Shown here piece after piece: positions 19,737 through 28,658 of a stretch of DNA of 64,000 nucleotides. The notes beneath the pieces were generated by a model. It made no database searches, had not been told where the DNA came from, and worked only from the letters and a program-made list of their open reading frames with translations. Every line of letters begins with the position of its first letter. The first letter of the stretch is position 1. Source of the DNA: Bacillus thuringiensis (GTDB taxonomy: Bacteria; Bacillota; Bacilli; Bacillales; Bacillaceae_G); contig NZ_CP012099.1 of assembly GCF_001182785.1 (NCBI RefSeq), positions 1,114,501-1,178,500 of the forward strand, written 5' to 3'. A program made the position numbers and the translations under genes.

Positions 19737-21584
19737 ATGTGCGGGATTACAGGATGGGTGGATTATAAACGCTCATTAGAAGGAGAAAGAGATGTCGTTA
19801 CGAAAATGGCTGAGACGTTAGCGAAACGTGGTCCGGATGATAATAAAGTTTGGATTAAAGGCAATGTCGCATTTGGGCATAAACGATTAATCGTTGTTGA
19901 CCCTGAGGGCGGGAAACAACCGATGACTTGTTTAAAAGATGAAACGAATTACGCCATTTGCTATAACGGTGAACTTTATAACACAGAAGACATTCGAAAG
20001 GAATTATTAAGAAGAGGATATACGTTCAAAGGTCATTCTGATACAGAAGTATTATTAGCTTCTTATATTGAATGGAAAGAAGAATGTGTCGATCATTTAA
20101 ACGGTATATATGCGTTTGCTGTATGGGATGAACAGAAAGAACAAGTATTTATTGCGCGAGATCGACTAGGTGTAAAACCGCTATTTTATAAATATGATAG
20201 TGGGCGATTGCTATTTGGTTCAGAGTTAAAAGCGATACTGGCTCATCCAGATGTGAAGGCGGAAGTAACGTTAGAAGGGTTATCCGAAATATTCGGTCTT
20301 GGACCATCGAGGACACCTGGTCATGGTATTTATGCTGGTATAAAAGAATTACGTCCAGGTCATGCGATGACATTTTCAAAGAACGGTTTATGCATATGGA
20401 GATATTGGAATGTGGAAAGCAAAAAACATGAAGATTCCTTTGAAGAAACAGTAGAGAAAACACGCTTTTTATTACAAGATGCGATTACAAGGCAGCTTGT
20501 TTCTGATGTACCACTATGTACTTTTTTATCAGGTGGTGTAGATTCGAGCGCTATTACAGCTATTGCAGCGAAAGAATACGAGAGATCAGGAAAAGGGCAA
20601 TTACACACATATTCTGTTGATTACGAAGATAATGACAAATACTTTAAAGCGAATGCGTTCCAGCCAAATTCAGATGCTCCGTTTATTAATTTAATGACTG
20701 AGACATTTCAAACAACCCATCATCGCTGCGTCATTTCGAATGAAAAATTAGCAGAGTATTTAACTGAAGCAGTACTCGTTCGGGATTTGCCTGGTATGGC
20801 AGATATCGATTCGTCATTATTATGGTTTTGTCGTGAAATTAAACAAGATTTTGTCGTCGGTTTATCTGGGGAATGTGCAGATGAAATATTTGGTGGATAT
20901 CCGTGGTTTTATAGAGAAGATGATTTACAATCGAGTGCCTTTCCGTGGATGCGCTCTACAGAAGCACGTGAACAACTGCTAAAGAAAGAATGGAGAAATA
21001 AATTAAATTTACAACAATATGTACAAAGGCGCTATGAAGAGTCGATTCAAGAAGTTCCTATTTTAGAGGGAGAAAGTCCACTAGAAGCAAAAAGACGCCA
21101 ATTATTTTATTTAAATATGGTATGGTTTATGACAACATTATTAGACAGAAAAGACCGCATGAGTATGGGGGCAAGTTTAGAAGTACGTGTTCCATTTGCA
21201 GATCATCGTCTTGTCGAATATGCGTGGAATATTCCTTGGGAAATGAAAATGTATAAAAACCGCGAAAAAGGTCTATTACGTAAAGCGTTAGAAGATGTAC
21301 TTCCACATGACATCTTATATAGAAAGAAGAGTCCTTATCCGAAAACGCACAATCCACACTATACAAAAGCAGTAACAGTATGGCTTCAAAATCTATTAAC
21401 GGATAAAGGTTCAATTTTACACGAATTGTTTGATAAAGAGCAGTTGAACGGATTAATTCAGTCTGGTGGCAGTGCATTTCAAACACCATGGTTTGGTCAA
21501 TTGATGACTGGGCCACAGCTTTTAGCTCATTTAGCACAAATTCACGTTTGGTTTAAAGAATATGGGGTAAATATTAAGGAATAA
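19737..21584 (+). CDS. asnO: asparagine synthase (glutamine-hydrolysing)
   Basis: A 615-residue class B asparagine synthetase. The nucleophilic Cys2 begins the glutaminase domain (MCGITGWVDY), and the PP-loop SGGVDSSAITAIA (~residues 263-275) marks the synthetase domain that makes asparagine from aspartate, glutamine and ATP. ATG 19737 is required so that Cys follows the initiator Met; the ATG at 19728 directly abuts the GGAAGG ribosome site. Gene order yisN-asnO matches B. subtilis, where this paralog is sporulation-expressed; that regulation is not shown here. A T-box was looked for upstream and not found. Confidence 0.92.
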   Translation: MCGITGWVDYKRSLEGERDVVTKMAETLAKRGPDDNKVWIKGNVAFGHKRLIVVDPEGGKQPMTCLKDETNYAICYNGELYNTEDIRKELLRRGYTFKGHSDTEVLLASYIEWKEECVDHLNGIYAFAVWDEQKEQVFIARDRLGVKPLFYKYDSGRLLFGSELKAILAHPDVKAEVTLEGLSEIFGLGPSRTPGHGIYAGIKELRPGHAMTFSKNGLCIWRYWNVESKKHEDSFEETVEKTRFLLQDAITRQLVSDVPLCTFLSGGVDSSAITAIAAKEYERSGKGQLHTYSVDYEDNDKYFKANAFQPNSDAPFINLMTETFQTTHHRCVISNEKLAEYLTEAVLVRDLPGMADIDSSLLWFCREIKQDFVVGLSGECADEIFGGYPWFYREDDLQSSAFPWMRSTEAREQLLKKEWRNKLNLQQYVQRRYEESIQEVPILEGESPLEAKRRQLFYLNMVWFMTTLLDRKDRMSMGASLEVRVPFADHRLVEYAWNIPWEMKMYKNREKGLLRKALEDVLPHDILYRKKSPYPKTHNPHYTKAVTVWLQNLLTDKGSILHELFDKEQLNGLIQSGGSAFQTPWFGQLMTGPQLLAHLAQIHVWFKEYGVNIKE

Positions 21585-21586
21585 GG

Positions 21587-21620
21587 GAAAAGCGGCTTAC
21601 AATTATGTAAGTCGCTTTTT
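21587..21620 (+). terminator. asnO terminator
   Basis: AAAAGCGGCTTAC pairs with GTAAGTCGCTTTTT around AATTAT. Confidence 0.88.
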
Positions 21621-21672
21621 ATTAAAGAAATTGTCATATAAAATTCGAAATCACCTTATAAATAATACTTAA

Positions 21673-21715
21673 TTAGAATTATTATTTTGACGTACTTATT
21701 ATTGCTTGTTATAAT
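21673..21715 (+). promoter_or_regulatory. hemH promoter with PerR-box-like site
   Basis: TTGACG (21687-21692), 17-base spacer, TATAAT (21710-21715) is a strong sigma-A promoter. TTAGAATTATTATTT (21673-21687), matching the PerR consensus TTATAATNATTATAA at all but three positions, ends on the -35 element. Confidence 0.6.
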
Positions 21716-21770
21716 TGGAAACAAACGTTCTGAAAAGGATTCTCATTTATAAAATTGAGGTGTTATATAG

Positions 21771-22730
21771 ATGACAAAGAAAAAAATAGGTTTACTCGTA
21801 ATGGCGTATGGAACACCAGAATCATTAGACGATGTAGAGGCATATTATACACATATCCGTCACGGGCGTAAGCCGTCAGAAGAAGCGCTTGAAGATTTAA
21901 TTGGGCGCTATAAAGCGATTGGTGGAATTTCGCCGCTTGCAAAAATTACGAAAGAGCAGGCGCATAAATTAACAGATTCAATGAATAACATATTTACAGA
22001 GTATGAATTTACTTGTTACTTAGGTTTAAAACATACTGCGCCATTTATAGAAGATGCTGTAGAGGAAATGAAGCGAGATGGAATTGAGCAGGCAATTAGT
22101 ATTGTGTTAGCGCCGCATTATTCGACTTTTAGCATTAAAGCGTATAATGAGCGCGCAATTTGCCTATCAAAAGAAATAAAAGGTCCTGTTATTGAACCGA
22201 TTGAGCAGTGGTACGACGAACCAAAATTTATTTCTTATTGGGCAGATCAAATAAAAGAGACGTTTACTAATATTATAAATAAAGAGAAAGCCGTCGTAAT
22301 TTTTTCGGCGCATAGTTTGCCAGAAAAAATTATTGCAGCAGGAGACCCATATGTAGAGCAACTAAAGCACACTGCAGATTTAATTGCAGAAGCTGCAAAT
22401 ATTCAAAACTATACAATTGGTTGGCAAAGTGCTGGGAATACTCCAGATCCATGGATTGGTCCAGATGTGCAAGATTTAACGAAAGATTTATATGAAGAGC
22501 ATGGGTATGAATCTTTCATATATTGTCCAGTTGGTTTTGTGGCGGAGCATTTAGAAGTTTTATATGACAACGATTATGAGTGTAAAGTTGTAACTGATGA
22601 ATTAAATGCCAAATATTTTAGACCGAATATGCCAAATGCACAATCTGCATTTATCGACTGTTTGGCTGAAATTGTTTCCGAAAAAGTGAAGGAAATAGTT
22701 GACAAAGATTTAGTTTTGAATAATAATTAG
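21771..22730 (+). CDS. hemH: ferrochelatase (coproporphyrin-type)
   Basis: A 319-residue ferrochelatase. Conserved SAHSLPE (His ~183) and [14 protein letters not shown] (Glu ~264) are the metal-insertion residues, and [14 protein letters not shown] is present. In Firmicutes this enzyme inserts iron into coproporphyrin III (also called CpfC). The rest of the heme operon is not adjacent; instead a catalase gene, a heme enzyme, follows 59 bases downstream without a terminator, so read-through could co-express heme supply and catalase. A ribosome site GAGGTGTTATATAG precedes the ATG. Confidence 0.95.
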   Translation: MTKKKIGLLVMAYGTPESLDDVEAYYTHIRHGRKPSEEALEDLIGRYKAIGGISPLAKITKEQAHKLTDSMNNIFTEYEFTCYLGLKHTAPFIEDAVEEMKRDGIEQAISIVLAPHYSTFSIKAYNERAICLSKEIKGPVIEPIEQWYDEPKFISYWADQIKETFTNIINKEKAVVIFSAHSLPEKIIAAGDPYVEQLKHTADLIAEAANIQNYTIGWQSAGNTPDPWIGPDVQDLTKDLYEEHGYESFIYCPVGFVAEHLEVLYDNDYECKVVTDELNAKYFRPNMPNAQSAFIDCLAEIVSEKVKEIVDKDLVLNNN

Positions 22731-22746
22731 TTTATAATAATTTTAA
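22699..22746 (+). promoter_or_regulatory. catalase promoter with PerR box
   Basis: TTGACA (22699-22704), 17 bases, AATAAT (22722-22727) lie inside the 3' end of hemH. Just after it TTATAATAATTTTAA (22732-22746) matches the 15-base PerR consensus at every fixed position but one. The site sits at the expected start of transcription, suited to repression relieved by peroxide. Confidence 0.75.
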
Positions 22747-22789
22747 ATAAATAATAATTACTATGAAAGAAAGAGGAGGATCCCCCTAG

Positions 22790-24256
22790 ATGAATCCAAA
22801 TAATCGCTTAACAACAAACCAAGGTGCTCCAGTTGGAGACAACCAAAATTCTCGTACAGCTGGTCGTCGTGGACCGGTATTATTAGAAGACTATCATTTA
22901 GTAGAAAAACTTGCGCACTTTGATCGTGAACGTATTCCGGAGCGTGTTGTGCATGCACGTGGTGCAGGTGCTCACGGTGTATTCGTAACGAGAAATAGTA
23001 TGAAGCAATATACGAAAGCAGCATTTTTACAAAATGAAGGAACTGAAACGCCTGTATTTGTTCGTTTTTCAACGGTTATTCATGGTCAAGGTTCTCCTGA
23101 AACAGCACGTGACCCACGTGGGTTCGCTGTTAAATTTTATACAGAAGAAGGAAACTACGATATCGTAGGTAATCATTTACCAGTTTTCTTCATTCGTGAT
23201 GCAATTAAATTCCCTGATATGGTTCATTCTTTAAAACCAGCACCGGATACAAATATTCAAACGCCAGATCGTTATTGGGATTTCATGACGTTAACTCCAG
23301 AATCTACACATATGATGACATGGGTATTTTCTGATTACGGTACACCAGCAAGCTATCGTGAAATGGAAGGTTTCGGCGTCCATTCATTTAAATGGATTAA
23401 TGAAGAAGGTAAAATTGTTTACATTAAATACCACTGGAAACCACAACAAGATGTACGTAACTTAAATGCGAAAGAAGTGCAAGAAGTACAAGGGAAAGAC
23501 TTCAACCATGCAACTCGTGACTTGTTCGATGCAATCGAAAAAGGAAGTCATCCGAAATGGGATTTACACGTACAAGTTATGCAATTAGATGAAATGGATT
23601 CTTTAGACTTTGATCCACTAGATCCAACGAAAGTATGGCCAGAAGATCGCTTCCCATTAATTGAAGTAGGGACGATGACGTTAAATCGTAACCCGAAAAA
23701 CTTCTTCGCAGAAGTAGAGCAAGTGGCGTTCTCTCCAAGTGCAACTGTAAATGGTATTGAACCATCTGAAGATAAATTATTACAAGGTCGTTTATTCTCT
23801 TATCCAGATACACAGCGTTACCGTCTGGGGGCAAATTATTTACAAATTCCAGTAAACTGCCCGTACGCAGCTGTTAACAACCAACAACGTGATGGCGCGA
23901 TGCAAATGAATCAAAATCCATCTACAATTAACTACGAACCGAGCCGTCATACTGAAAATCCAGTTGAAGATAAGGCTTACCGCGATTCAACTATGAAAGT
24001 AGAAGGTTATGTATCTCGTGAAAAAATCGAGAAACCAAATGACTTTAAACAAGCAGGTGAGCGTTACCGTTCATTCTCTAAAGAAGAGCAAGCTAACTTA
24101 ATTGCAAACTTAACAAATGACTTAAAAGACGTAAATGAACGCACGAAATTACTAGCTGTTTGTAACTTCTTCCGTGCAGATCAAGAATACGGTATGCGTT
24201 TAGCGCAGGCATTAAATGTTGATATTACGCAATATGTAGGAAATGCTCCGAAATAA
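22790..24256 (+). CDS. katA: catalase (small-subunit, clade 3 type)
   Basis: A 488-residue monofunctional heme catalase. The distal His is in ERVVHARGAGAHG (~residue 54), the distal Asn in GNHLPVFFIRD (~128), and the proximal heme Tyr in FSYPDTQRYRLG (~338). It removes hydrogen peroxide in the cytoplasm. AGAGGAGGATCC provides a strong ribosome site. The PerR box upstream and hemH neighbour suggest peroxide-induced expression. katA/katB naming varies between strains. Confidence 0.95.
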   Translation: MNPNNRLTTNQGAPVGDNQNSRTAGRRGPVLLEDYHLVEKLAHFDRERIPERVVHARGAGAHGVFVTRNSMKQYTKAAFLQNEGTETPVFVRFSTVIHGQGSPETARDPRGFAVKFYTEEGNYDIVGNHLPVFFIRDAIKFPDMVHSLKPAPDTNIQTPDRYWDFMTLTPESTHMMTWVFSDYGTPASYREMEGFGVHSFKWINEEGKIVYIKYHWKPQQDVRNLNAKEVQEVQGKDFNHATRDLFDAIEKGSHPKWDLHVQVMQLDEMDSLDFDPLDPTKVWPEDRFPLIEVGTMTLNRNPKNFFAEVEQVAFSPSATVNGIEPSEDKLLQGRLFSYPDTQRYRLGANYLQIPVNCPYAAVNNQQRDGAMQMNQNPSTINYEPSRHTENPVEDKAYRDSTMKVEGYVSREKIEKPNDFKQAGERYRSFSKEEQANLIANLTNDLKDVNERTKLLAVCNFFRADQEYGMRLAQALNVDITQYVGNAPK

Positions 24257-24261
24257 ATAGG

Positions 24262-24292
24262 GAAAGACGACCGGGTTTCGGTCGTCTTTTTT
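24262..24292 (+). terminator. catalase terminator
   Basis: AAAGACGACC, loop GGGTTTC, GGTCGTCTTTTTT. Confidence 0.92.
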
Positions 24293-24346
24293 GTATAAAG
24301 TTATGTGGGGTATTTTGCTTGTAAATTATGTCGGAATTTGTTTGTA

Positions 24347-24442
24347 AATCGATATGTTGTGTCGAACCGTTGATACATTGAAAGAAACAATCGATATATT
24401 TGAAAAATCGTTGATATATCCAAAAAACCGATGATATATTTA
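24347..24442. repeat. cluster of degenerate ATCGATATATT-type short repeats
   Basis: Four or five imperfect units carrying CGATAT or CGTTGATA cores follow each other: AATCGATATGTTG, CCGTTGATACATTG, AATCGATATATTTG, ATCGTTGATATATCC, ACCGATGATATATTT. Spacing is ~18-25 bases. The block is flanked by near-copies of GTGGGGTATNTTGC (24305 and 24455). No ORF is present between the two terminators around it. Confidence 0.5.
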
Positions 24443-24478
24443 CATTTATACTAGGTGGGGTATGTTGCCCCTAGTACG

Positions 24479-24525
24479 CAAAAAAGAGATGCAATCTATT
24501 ACTAATAGATTGCATCTCTTTTTTA
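24479..24525 (-). terminator. ammonium transporter terminator
   Basis: AAAAAAGAGATGCAATCTAT pairs with ATAGATTGCATCTCTTTTTT; very long stem ending at the amt stop codon. Confidence 0.9.
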
Positions 24526-25755
24526 GTTTACTCGTTCTGCATGTTCATAAGCCTTCTCGCCATGCATCGAAATATCAAGTCCCATGTGTTCCTGGTGCTC
24601 ATCAACCCGAACAGGGAGGAAGAAGTTAATCGCTTTAATAATGGCATACGTCATGATGATCGTGAATGCATATGTTGCACCGATCGCTATAAATTGTTTA
24701 AACAGTAAAGCGGAATTTCCGTAAAATAATCCGTTTGCACCATCTCCGTTTATGGTAGTAGTTGCAAATATTCCTGTTGCAATACCGCCCCAAGTTCCTC
24801 CGATGCCGTGGCATCCAAAGGCATCAAGTGTATCGTCATACCCGAATTTTGTTTTTAAGAAGAAAACGGCGCCAAAGCATAATATACCACCAATTGCTCC
24901 GATAAGAAGGGCGGAGAAAGGTGTAACGAACCCGCAAGCTGGTGTAATAGCGACTAGACCAGAAACAACTCCGCAAGCAGCTCCCATCGCGGTCGGTTTT
25001 GATTGGAAGAACCATTCAGAAAGCATCCAAGTTAGAGCGGAGGCAGCAGCGGCTATATTTGTATTAATAAATGCAGTTAAAGCTACGTCGTTTAAGGATA
25101 ATGCGCTGCCGACGTTAAAACCGAACCAGCCAAACCATAATAAGCCTGCGCCTAACATTGTAAATGGCAAATGGTGAGGAGAAGAACCATTTATGTTTTT
25201 TCGTTTTCCAAGGAAAATAGCTAATACAAGACCAGCAACTCCGGAAGTGATGTGAACGACGTTTCCGCCAGCGAAGTCTAGTGCCCCAAGTTCCCTTAGC
25301 CACCCGCCGACGCCCCATACCCAATGAGCGACAGGATTGTAAACGATCGTTGTCCATAGAAGGATAAAAATAAGAAAGGCAGAAAATCGCATTCTTTCAG
25401 CGAATGCACCTGAAATTAAAGCTGGAGTTAAAATGGCGAACATGAGTTGAAACATCATGAATAAATTGTGAGGAATAGTAGATGAGTAGTCTGGATTTGG
25501 TGCGTAGGTAACTCCGTTTAGCCCGAACCAATCAAGTGTACCGATAATCCCGTGCCAATCTGGTCCGAATGATAAAGAATAGCCGATAACAATCCATTGA
25601 ATCGAAACGATAGCCATTGCGCTATAACTATGCATCGTTGTACTGAGTACATTTTTGCTGCGAACCATACCTCCATAAAAAAGTGCCAATCCTGGTGTCA
25701 TTAACATGACCATTACTGTCGTTACAAACATAAAAACCGTATCTCCCATATTCAT
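24523..25755 (-). CDS. amt: ammonium transporter (Amt family)
   Basis: A 410-residue Amt/Mep/Rh channel with ~11 membrane helices. The pore twin-histidine motifs are visible as GGNVVHITSGVAGLV and DAFGCHGIGGTWGGIATG, and the N-terminal DTVFMFVTTVMVMLMTPGLALFYGGMV is typical. It takes up ammonium when nitrogen is scarce. AGGAGG lies six bases before ATG 25755. No glnK gene is adjacent, unlike B. subtilis nrgAB. Two GlnR/TnrA-like sites lie upstream. Confidence 0.94.
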   Translation of the reverse strand: MNMGDTVFMFVTTVMVMLMTPGLALFYGGMVRSKNVLSTTMHSYSAMAIVSIQWIVIGYSLSFGPDWHGIIGTLDWFGLNGVTYAPNPDYSSTIPHNLFMMFQLMFAILTPALISGAFAERMRFSAFLIFILLWTTIVYNPVAHWVWGVGGWLRELGALDFAGGNVVHITSGVAGLVLAIFLGKRKNINGSSPHHLPFTMLGAGLLWFGWFGFNVGSALSLNDVALTAFINTNIAAAASALTWMLSEWFFQSKPTAMGAACGVVSGLVAITPACGFVTPFSALLIGAIGGILCFGAVFFLKTKFGYDDTLDAFGCHGIGGTWGGIATGIFATTTINGDGANGLFYGNSALLFKQFIAIGATYAFTIIMTYAIIKAINFFLPVRVDEHQEHMGLDISMHGEKAYEHAERVN

Positions 25756-25772
25756 GAGCTCTCCTCCTGTAA

Positions 25773-25789
25773 TGTTAGAAAAAATAACA
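25773..25789 (-). promoter_or_regulatory. GlnR/TnrA-like site, proximal
   Basis: TGTTAGAAAAAATAACA; read from the minus strand it fits TGTNANAWWWTMTNACA with one mismatch. It lies 18-34 bases before the amt start codon, a position suited to repression. Confidence 0.55.
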
Positions 25790-25865
25790 TCGTTTTGTTA
25801 TGTTTCATATCATATTCGAAATTAAACTAAAAATCAACTAAAAATTCAGAAAATTATATACATAA

Positions 25866-25882
25866 TGTCAGAAAACCTAACA
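25866..25882 (-). promoter_or_regulatory. GlnR/TnrA-like site, distal
   Basis: TGTCAGAAAACCTAACA; one mismatch to the same consensus on either strand. It is ~110 bases upstream of the amt start, a position suited to activation. Confidence 0.55.
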
Positions 25883-25974
25883 TGTATTATTTTGTGAGGC
25901 TTGAAATCGACATATGCGTTTCATTCAGAAAATTGGTATAATATTCTTACAATTAAAAAACTTGGGGGATGCGT

Positions 25975-27270
25975 GTGGGAAAAATACGGACTAGGAAACT
26001 ATTCATTTGTTTTTGCTTAGCTTTTGTTTTGTTTGTACCAATACATACTTTTGCAGACGAAAAAAGAGAGTGGCGAGACGAAGTTATCTATTCCATTATG
26101 ATTGATCGCTTCAATAATGGAGAACCGAAAAATGACAAACAGTTAGAAGTTGGCAATTTGGAAGGGTATCAGGGTGGAGATATAAGAGGGATTATAAAAA
26201 GACTGGATTACATAAAAGAAATGGGTTTTACCGCTGTTATGCTTTCTCCGCTTTTTGAAAGTGGAACGTATGATGGGTTAGATGTGCGAAATTTTCAAAA
26301 GGTAAATGAACATTTCGGAACAGAAAATGATGTGAAAGAACTTATCCAAAAAGCGCACGCAAAAGGAATGAAAGTTGTACTTCAATTTCCACTTGGGGGA
26401 AACGAACAGCAAGTCATCGACGCGTTGAAATGGTGGGTCAAAGAAGTTGATTTAGATGGTAGTTATGTGATACATAGTGAAAAAAAATCGGATGCTTTTT
26501 GGGATGGCGTACAAAAAGACATGCAAGCAATAAAGAAAGATTTTCGTATTATGACAGAGGAAGATAGTGAGTATAACGAAAAAATAGTAGAATCGTTTTC
26601 TAAAGCGGATGTATCGGTGAAACCTTTATATGATGTGAGTAAAAAAGACGGGGAATCCATTATATTTTTAGATAACCAAGATACAAAAAGATATGCTCGT
26701 ATTGCAAAAGAAAATATGTATTATCCGCCATCACGTTTAAAACTGGCGCTTACATATTTGTTAACATCACCTGGAATTCCGAATTTTTATTACGGAACTG
26801 AAATTGCATTAGATGGAGGAAGTGTACCCGATAATAGACGATTAATGGATTTCAAATCAGATGAAAAATTTATGCAGCACATAACAAAACTAGGTGAACT
26901 TAGACAAGCGAGACCGTCTTTACGACGCGGTACGTTTGAGCTACTGTATGATAAGAGCGGGATGAGTATACTAAAACGAAAATATAAAGATGAAGTAACT
27001 TTAGTAGCAATTAATAATACGAAAGAAACACAAAAAGTCTCCTTACCTGCAAGTGCGATTGGTGAAAAACAAGAGTTAAGAGGATTGTTAGAAGATGAAA
27101 TTATAAGAGAAGAAAACGGAAAGTTTTATCTCGTTTTAAAGCGTGAAGAATCAAATGTGTATAAAGTTAACGGAGAAACAGGTGTGAATTGGTTATTTAT
27201 CTCCTTAATCGTTGGGGTGAATGTATTATTTATTGCGTTTTTAATTGCAGTTAAAAGGAAACGTAGATGA
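25975..27270 (+). CDS. membrane-anchored GH13 (alpha-amylase-like) protein, catalytic residues lost
   Basis: About 431 residues: N-terminal signal segment (~8-27, possible cleavage after THTFA), a GH13-like barrel (WRDEVIYSIMIDRFNNGEPKND, then YQGGDIRGIIKRLDYIKEMGFTAVMLSPLFES), a beta domain, one C-terminal membrane helix (~406-428) and a basic KRKRR end. It therefore should sit outside the cell, anchored at its C terminus. GH13 region II reads DLDGSYVIHS where active enzymes have DGFRxDxxxH, so the nucleophile Asp and its Arg are absent; region I lacks the NH; region IV reads DNQD instead of NHD. GTG 25975 has GGGGG six bases upstream; ATG 25969 abuts it. Confidence 0.8.
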   Translation: MGKIRTRKLFICFCLAFVLFVPIHTFADEKREWRDEVIYSIMIDRFNNGEPKNDKQLEVGNLEGYQGGDIRGIIKRLDYIKEMGFTAVMLSPLFESGTYDGLDVRNFQKVNEHFGTENDVKELIQKAHAKGMKVVLQFPLGGNEQQVIDALKWWVKEVDLDGSYVIHSEKKSDAFWDGVQKDMQAIKKDFRIMTEEDSEYNEKIVESFSKADVSVKPLYDVSKKDGESIIFLDNQDTKRYARIAKENMYYPPSRLKLALTYLLTSPGIPNFYYGTEIALDGGSVPDNRRLMDFKSDEKFMQHITKLGELRQARPSLRRGTFELLYDKSGMSILKRKYKDEVTLVAINNTKETQKVSLPASAIGEKQELRGLLEDEIIREENGKFYLVLKREESNVYKVNGETGVNWLFISLIVGVNVLFIAFLIAVKRKRR

Positions 27271-27334
27271 GATGAGAAGTTACTCGCTCTATGTTCATGT
27301 CTTCTTATTGGATTTGTAAGTTTGTTCGGTGGGG

Positions 27335-27372
27335 CCAGGTTAGGGAGAAAGTCTTCTTCCTAGCCTGTTTTT
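27335..27372 (+). terminator. terminator after the GH13-like gene
   Basis: CAGGTTAGGGAGAA pairs with TTCTTCCTAGCCTG (one G-U), followed by five Ts. Confidence 0.8.
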
Positions 27373-27423
27373 GTGTCAATACGGATAGAGAAAGACCTTT
27401 GAAACAAACAATAATTGCAACTA

Positions 27424-27472
27424 TATTAATTTTACATTACATTAAAAGTTAGAGAATACTCTTATACTAATA
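27424..27472 (+). promoter_or_regulatory. promoter/operator P1 of the RNPP regulator
   Basis: A -10 TATACT lies at 27463-27468 with no good -35; the -35 zone instead carries TTTTACATTACATTAAA (27430-27446), part of a 49-base block repeated with six differences at 28863-28911. The arrangement suggests an activator-dependent, autoregulated promoter. Confidence 0.6.
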
Positions 27473-27496
27473 CAGTGCTAAATAGTAGGTGGGAAA

Positions 27497-28393
27497 ATGG
27501 AATTTTACGATTTGGGTATTACCATTAAAGAGCTTAGAATTAAAAAAAATATATCACAATCCGAATTATGTCATGGAATATGTTCGCAAAGTCAAATTAG
27601 CAAAATAGAAAAAGGTATGATTTATCCATCTAGTATATTGTTATATCAATTATCAGAAAGACTTGGTATTGACCCAAATAATATATTTGCATTAACTCAA
27701 AACAAAAAGTTAAAATATGTAGAAAATGTAAAATGTGTAATAAAAGATTGCTTAAAGCAAAAACAATATAAAGAACTTTATGAAATCGTGAAAAAAGAGA
27801 AAGATGAAAAAAATTTTCAGGCAAAAGAAGATAAACAATTTCTCCTATGGCATGAAGCAATTGCTGTATTTGAGGTGAACAAATCCATAAAAACTGCTTT
27901 AAATCTTTTAAATAATGCATTAAAACTAACTTTAACCAATGTTGATTTTTTATCAGAAAGAGAAATAGATATTATGCAGACAATGTCTATATTTTATGCG
28001 GAAAATAAAGAATATGATAAAAGTATTACTATATTAGGAAGATGTTTAACTAATTTTAATAAGTTAGATTTTCCGAGAGATAAAGCGATTAAATTAAAAA
28101 TCATTTTTAATTTAGCGAAATGTTTAGGTATGACCTATCAATATGAAGAAGCGGTAAAATACATTGATAAGGGCATCAAATTAGCTATTAATCTAAATAC
28201 TTTATACTTATTAGGTGAACTGTACTATTTAAAAGGATGTAATTTATTAAGATTTAAACAACAGGATGAAGAAGATATTGCAAATAACATGAAAAAAGCA
28301 TTATTTATATTTGAACTAACAGAAAAAGAAAATCTGATAAAAGTGGTTAAAGAAAAATATTTTGAAAACCAAACTGAAAAAAGTCATTCATAA
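27497..28393 (+). CDS. PlcR-family (RNPP) quorum-sensing-type regulator
   Basis: A 298-residue protein with an N-terminal XRE helix-turn-helix (~6-61: LGITIKELRIKKNISQSELC, SQSQISKIEKGMIYPSSILL) followed by five helical TPR-type repeats, including YEEAVKYIDKGIKLAINLN (~227-245) and LGELYYLKGCNLLRF. Layout and length match PlcR (285) and its paralogs, which bind short re-imported peptides. It is not PlcR itself. AGTAGGTGGGAAA precedes ATG 27497. A strong terminator follows; no papR-like gene lies directly downstream on the same strand. Codon use is very AT-rich relative to neighbours, in keeping with an accessory gene. Confidence 0.85.
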   Translation: MEFYDLGITIKELRIKKNISQSELCHGICSQSQISKIEKGMIYPSSILLYQLSERLGIDPNNIFALTQNKKLKYVENVKCVIKDCLKQKQYKELYEIVKKEKDEKNFQAKEDKQFLLWHEAIAVFEVNKSIKTALNLLNNALKLTLTNVDFLSEREIDIMQTMSIFYAENKEYDKSITILGRCLTNFNKLDFPRDKAIKLKIIFNLAKCLGMTYQYEEAVKYIDKGIKLAINLNTLYLLGELYYLKGCNLLRFKQQDEEDIANNMKKALFIFELTEKENLIKVVKEKYFENQTEKSHS

Positions 28394-28421
28394 TACATTT
28401 GAAAATCACTTGAGATATAAT

Positions 28422-28453
28422 AAAACCTACAGGGGAAATCCCTGTAGGTTTTA
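28422..28453 (+). terminator. regulator terminator
   Basis: AAAACCTACAGGG, loop GAAAT, CCCTGTAGGTTTT. Confidence 0.92.
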
Positions 28454-28618
28454 TACTTATAAACTTGCTTCTAAAATATTAGTGTTTAATATAAATTTTT
28501 GAATAAGAGTTTACTTAGTGTACTTTTTATTTTGAAGTCTGCATCTTTATTAACAATTTATGCTTCTTTTTAATTCCATCCAAATATTGTTAAAATTGAG
28601 ATGGTTCAAGTCGGAGGA

Positions 28619-28643
28619 AGGCACTTTGAGGTGTCTTTTTTTT
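28619..28643 (+). terminator. orphan terminator-like hairpin
   Basis: AGGCAC, loop TTTGAG, GTGTCT, then eight Ts. No gene on this strand ends here; the flanking TCGGAGGAAGG resembles TCGAAGGGAAA before the hairpin at 29013, so it may be a remnant of a duplicated cassette. Confidence 0.55.
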
Positions 28644-28658
28644 GACCTTTATCATTAA

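Noticed and set aside
24347..24442. CRISPR array
   Set aside because: Units are degenerate and too short, spacers are not uniform, and no cas genes are present.
24752..25177. 141-codon plus-strand ORF inside amt
   Set aside because: Antisense shadow of a membrane protein gene, low-complexity product.
27290..27457. ORF of ~55 codons between the GH13-like gene and the RNPP regulator
   Set aside because: No ribosome site, and it spans a clear terminator and promoter P1.
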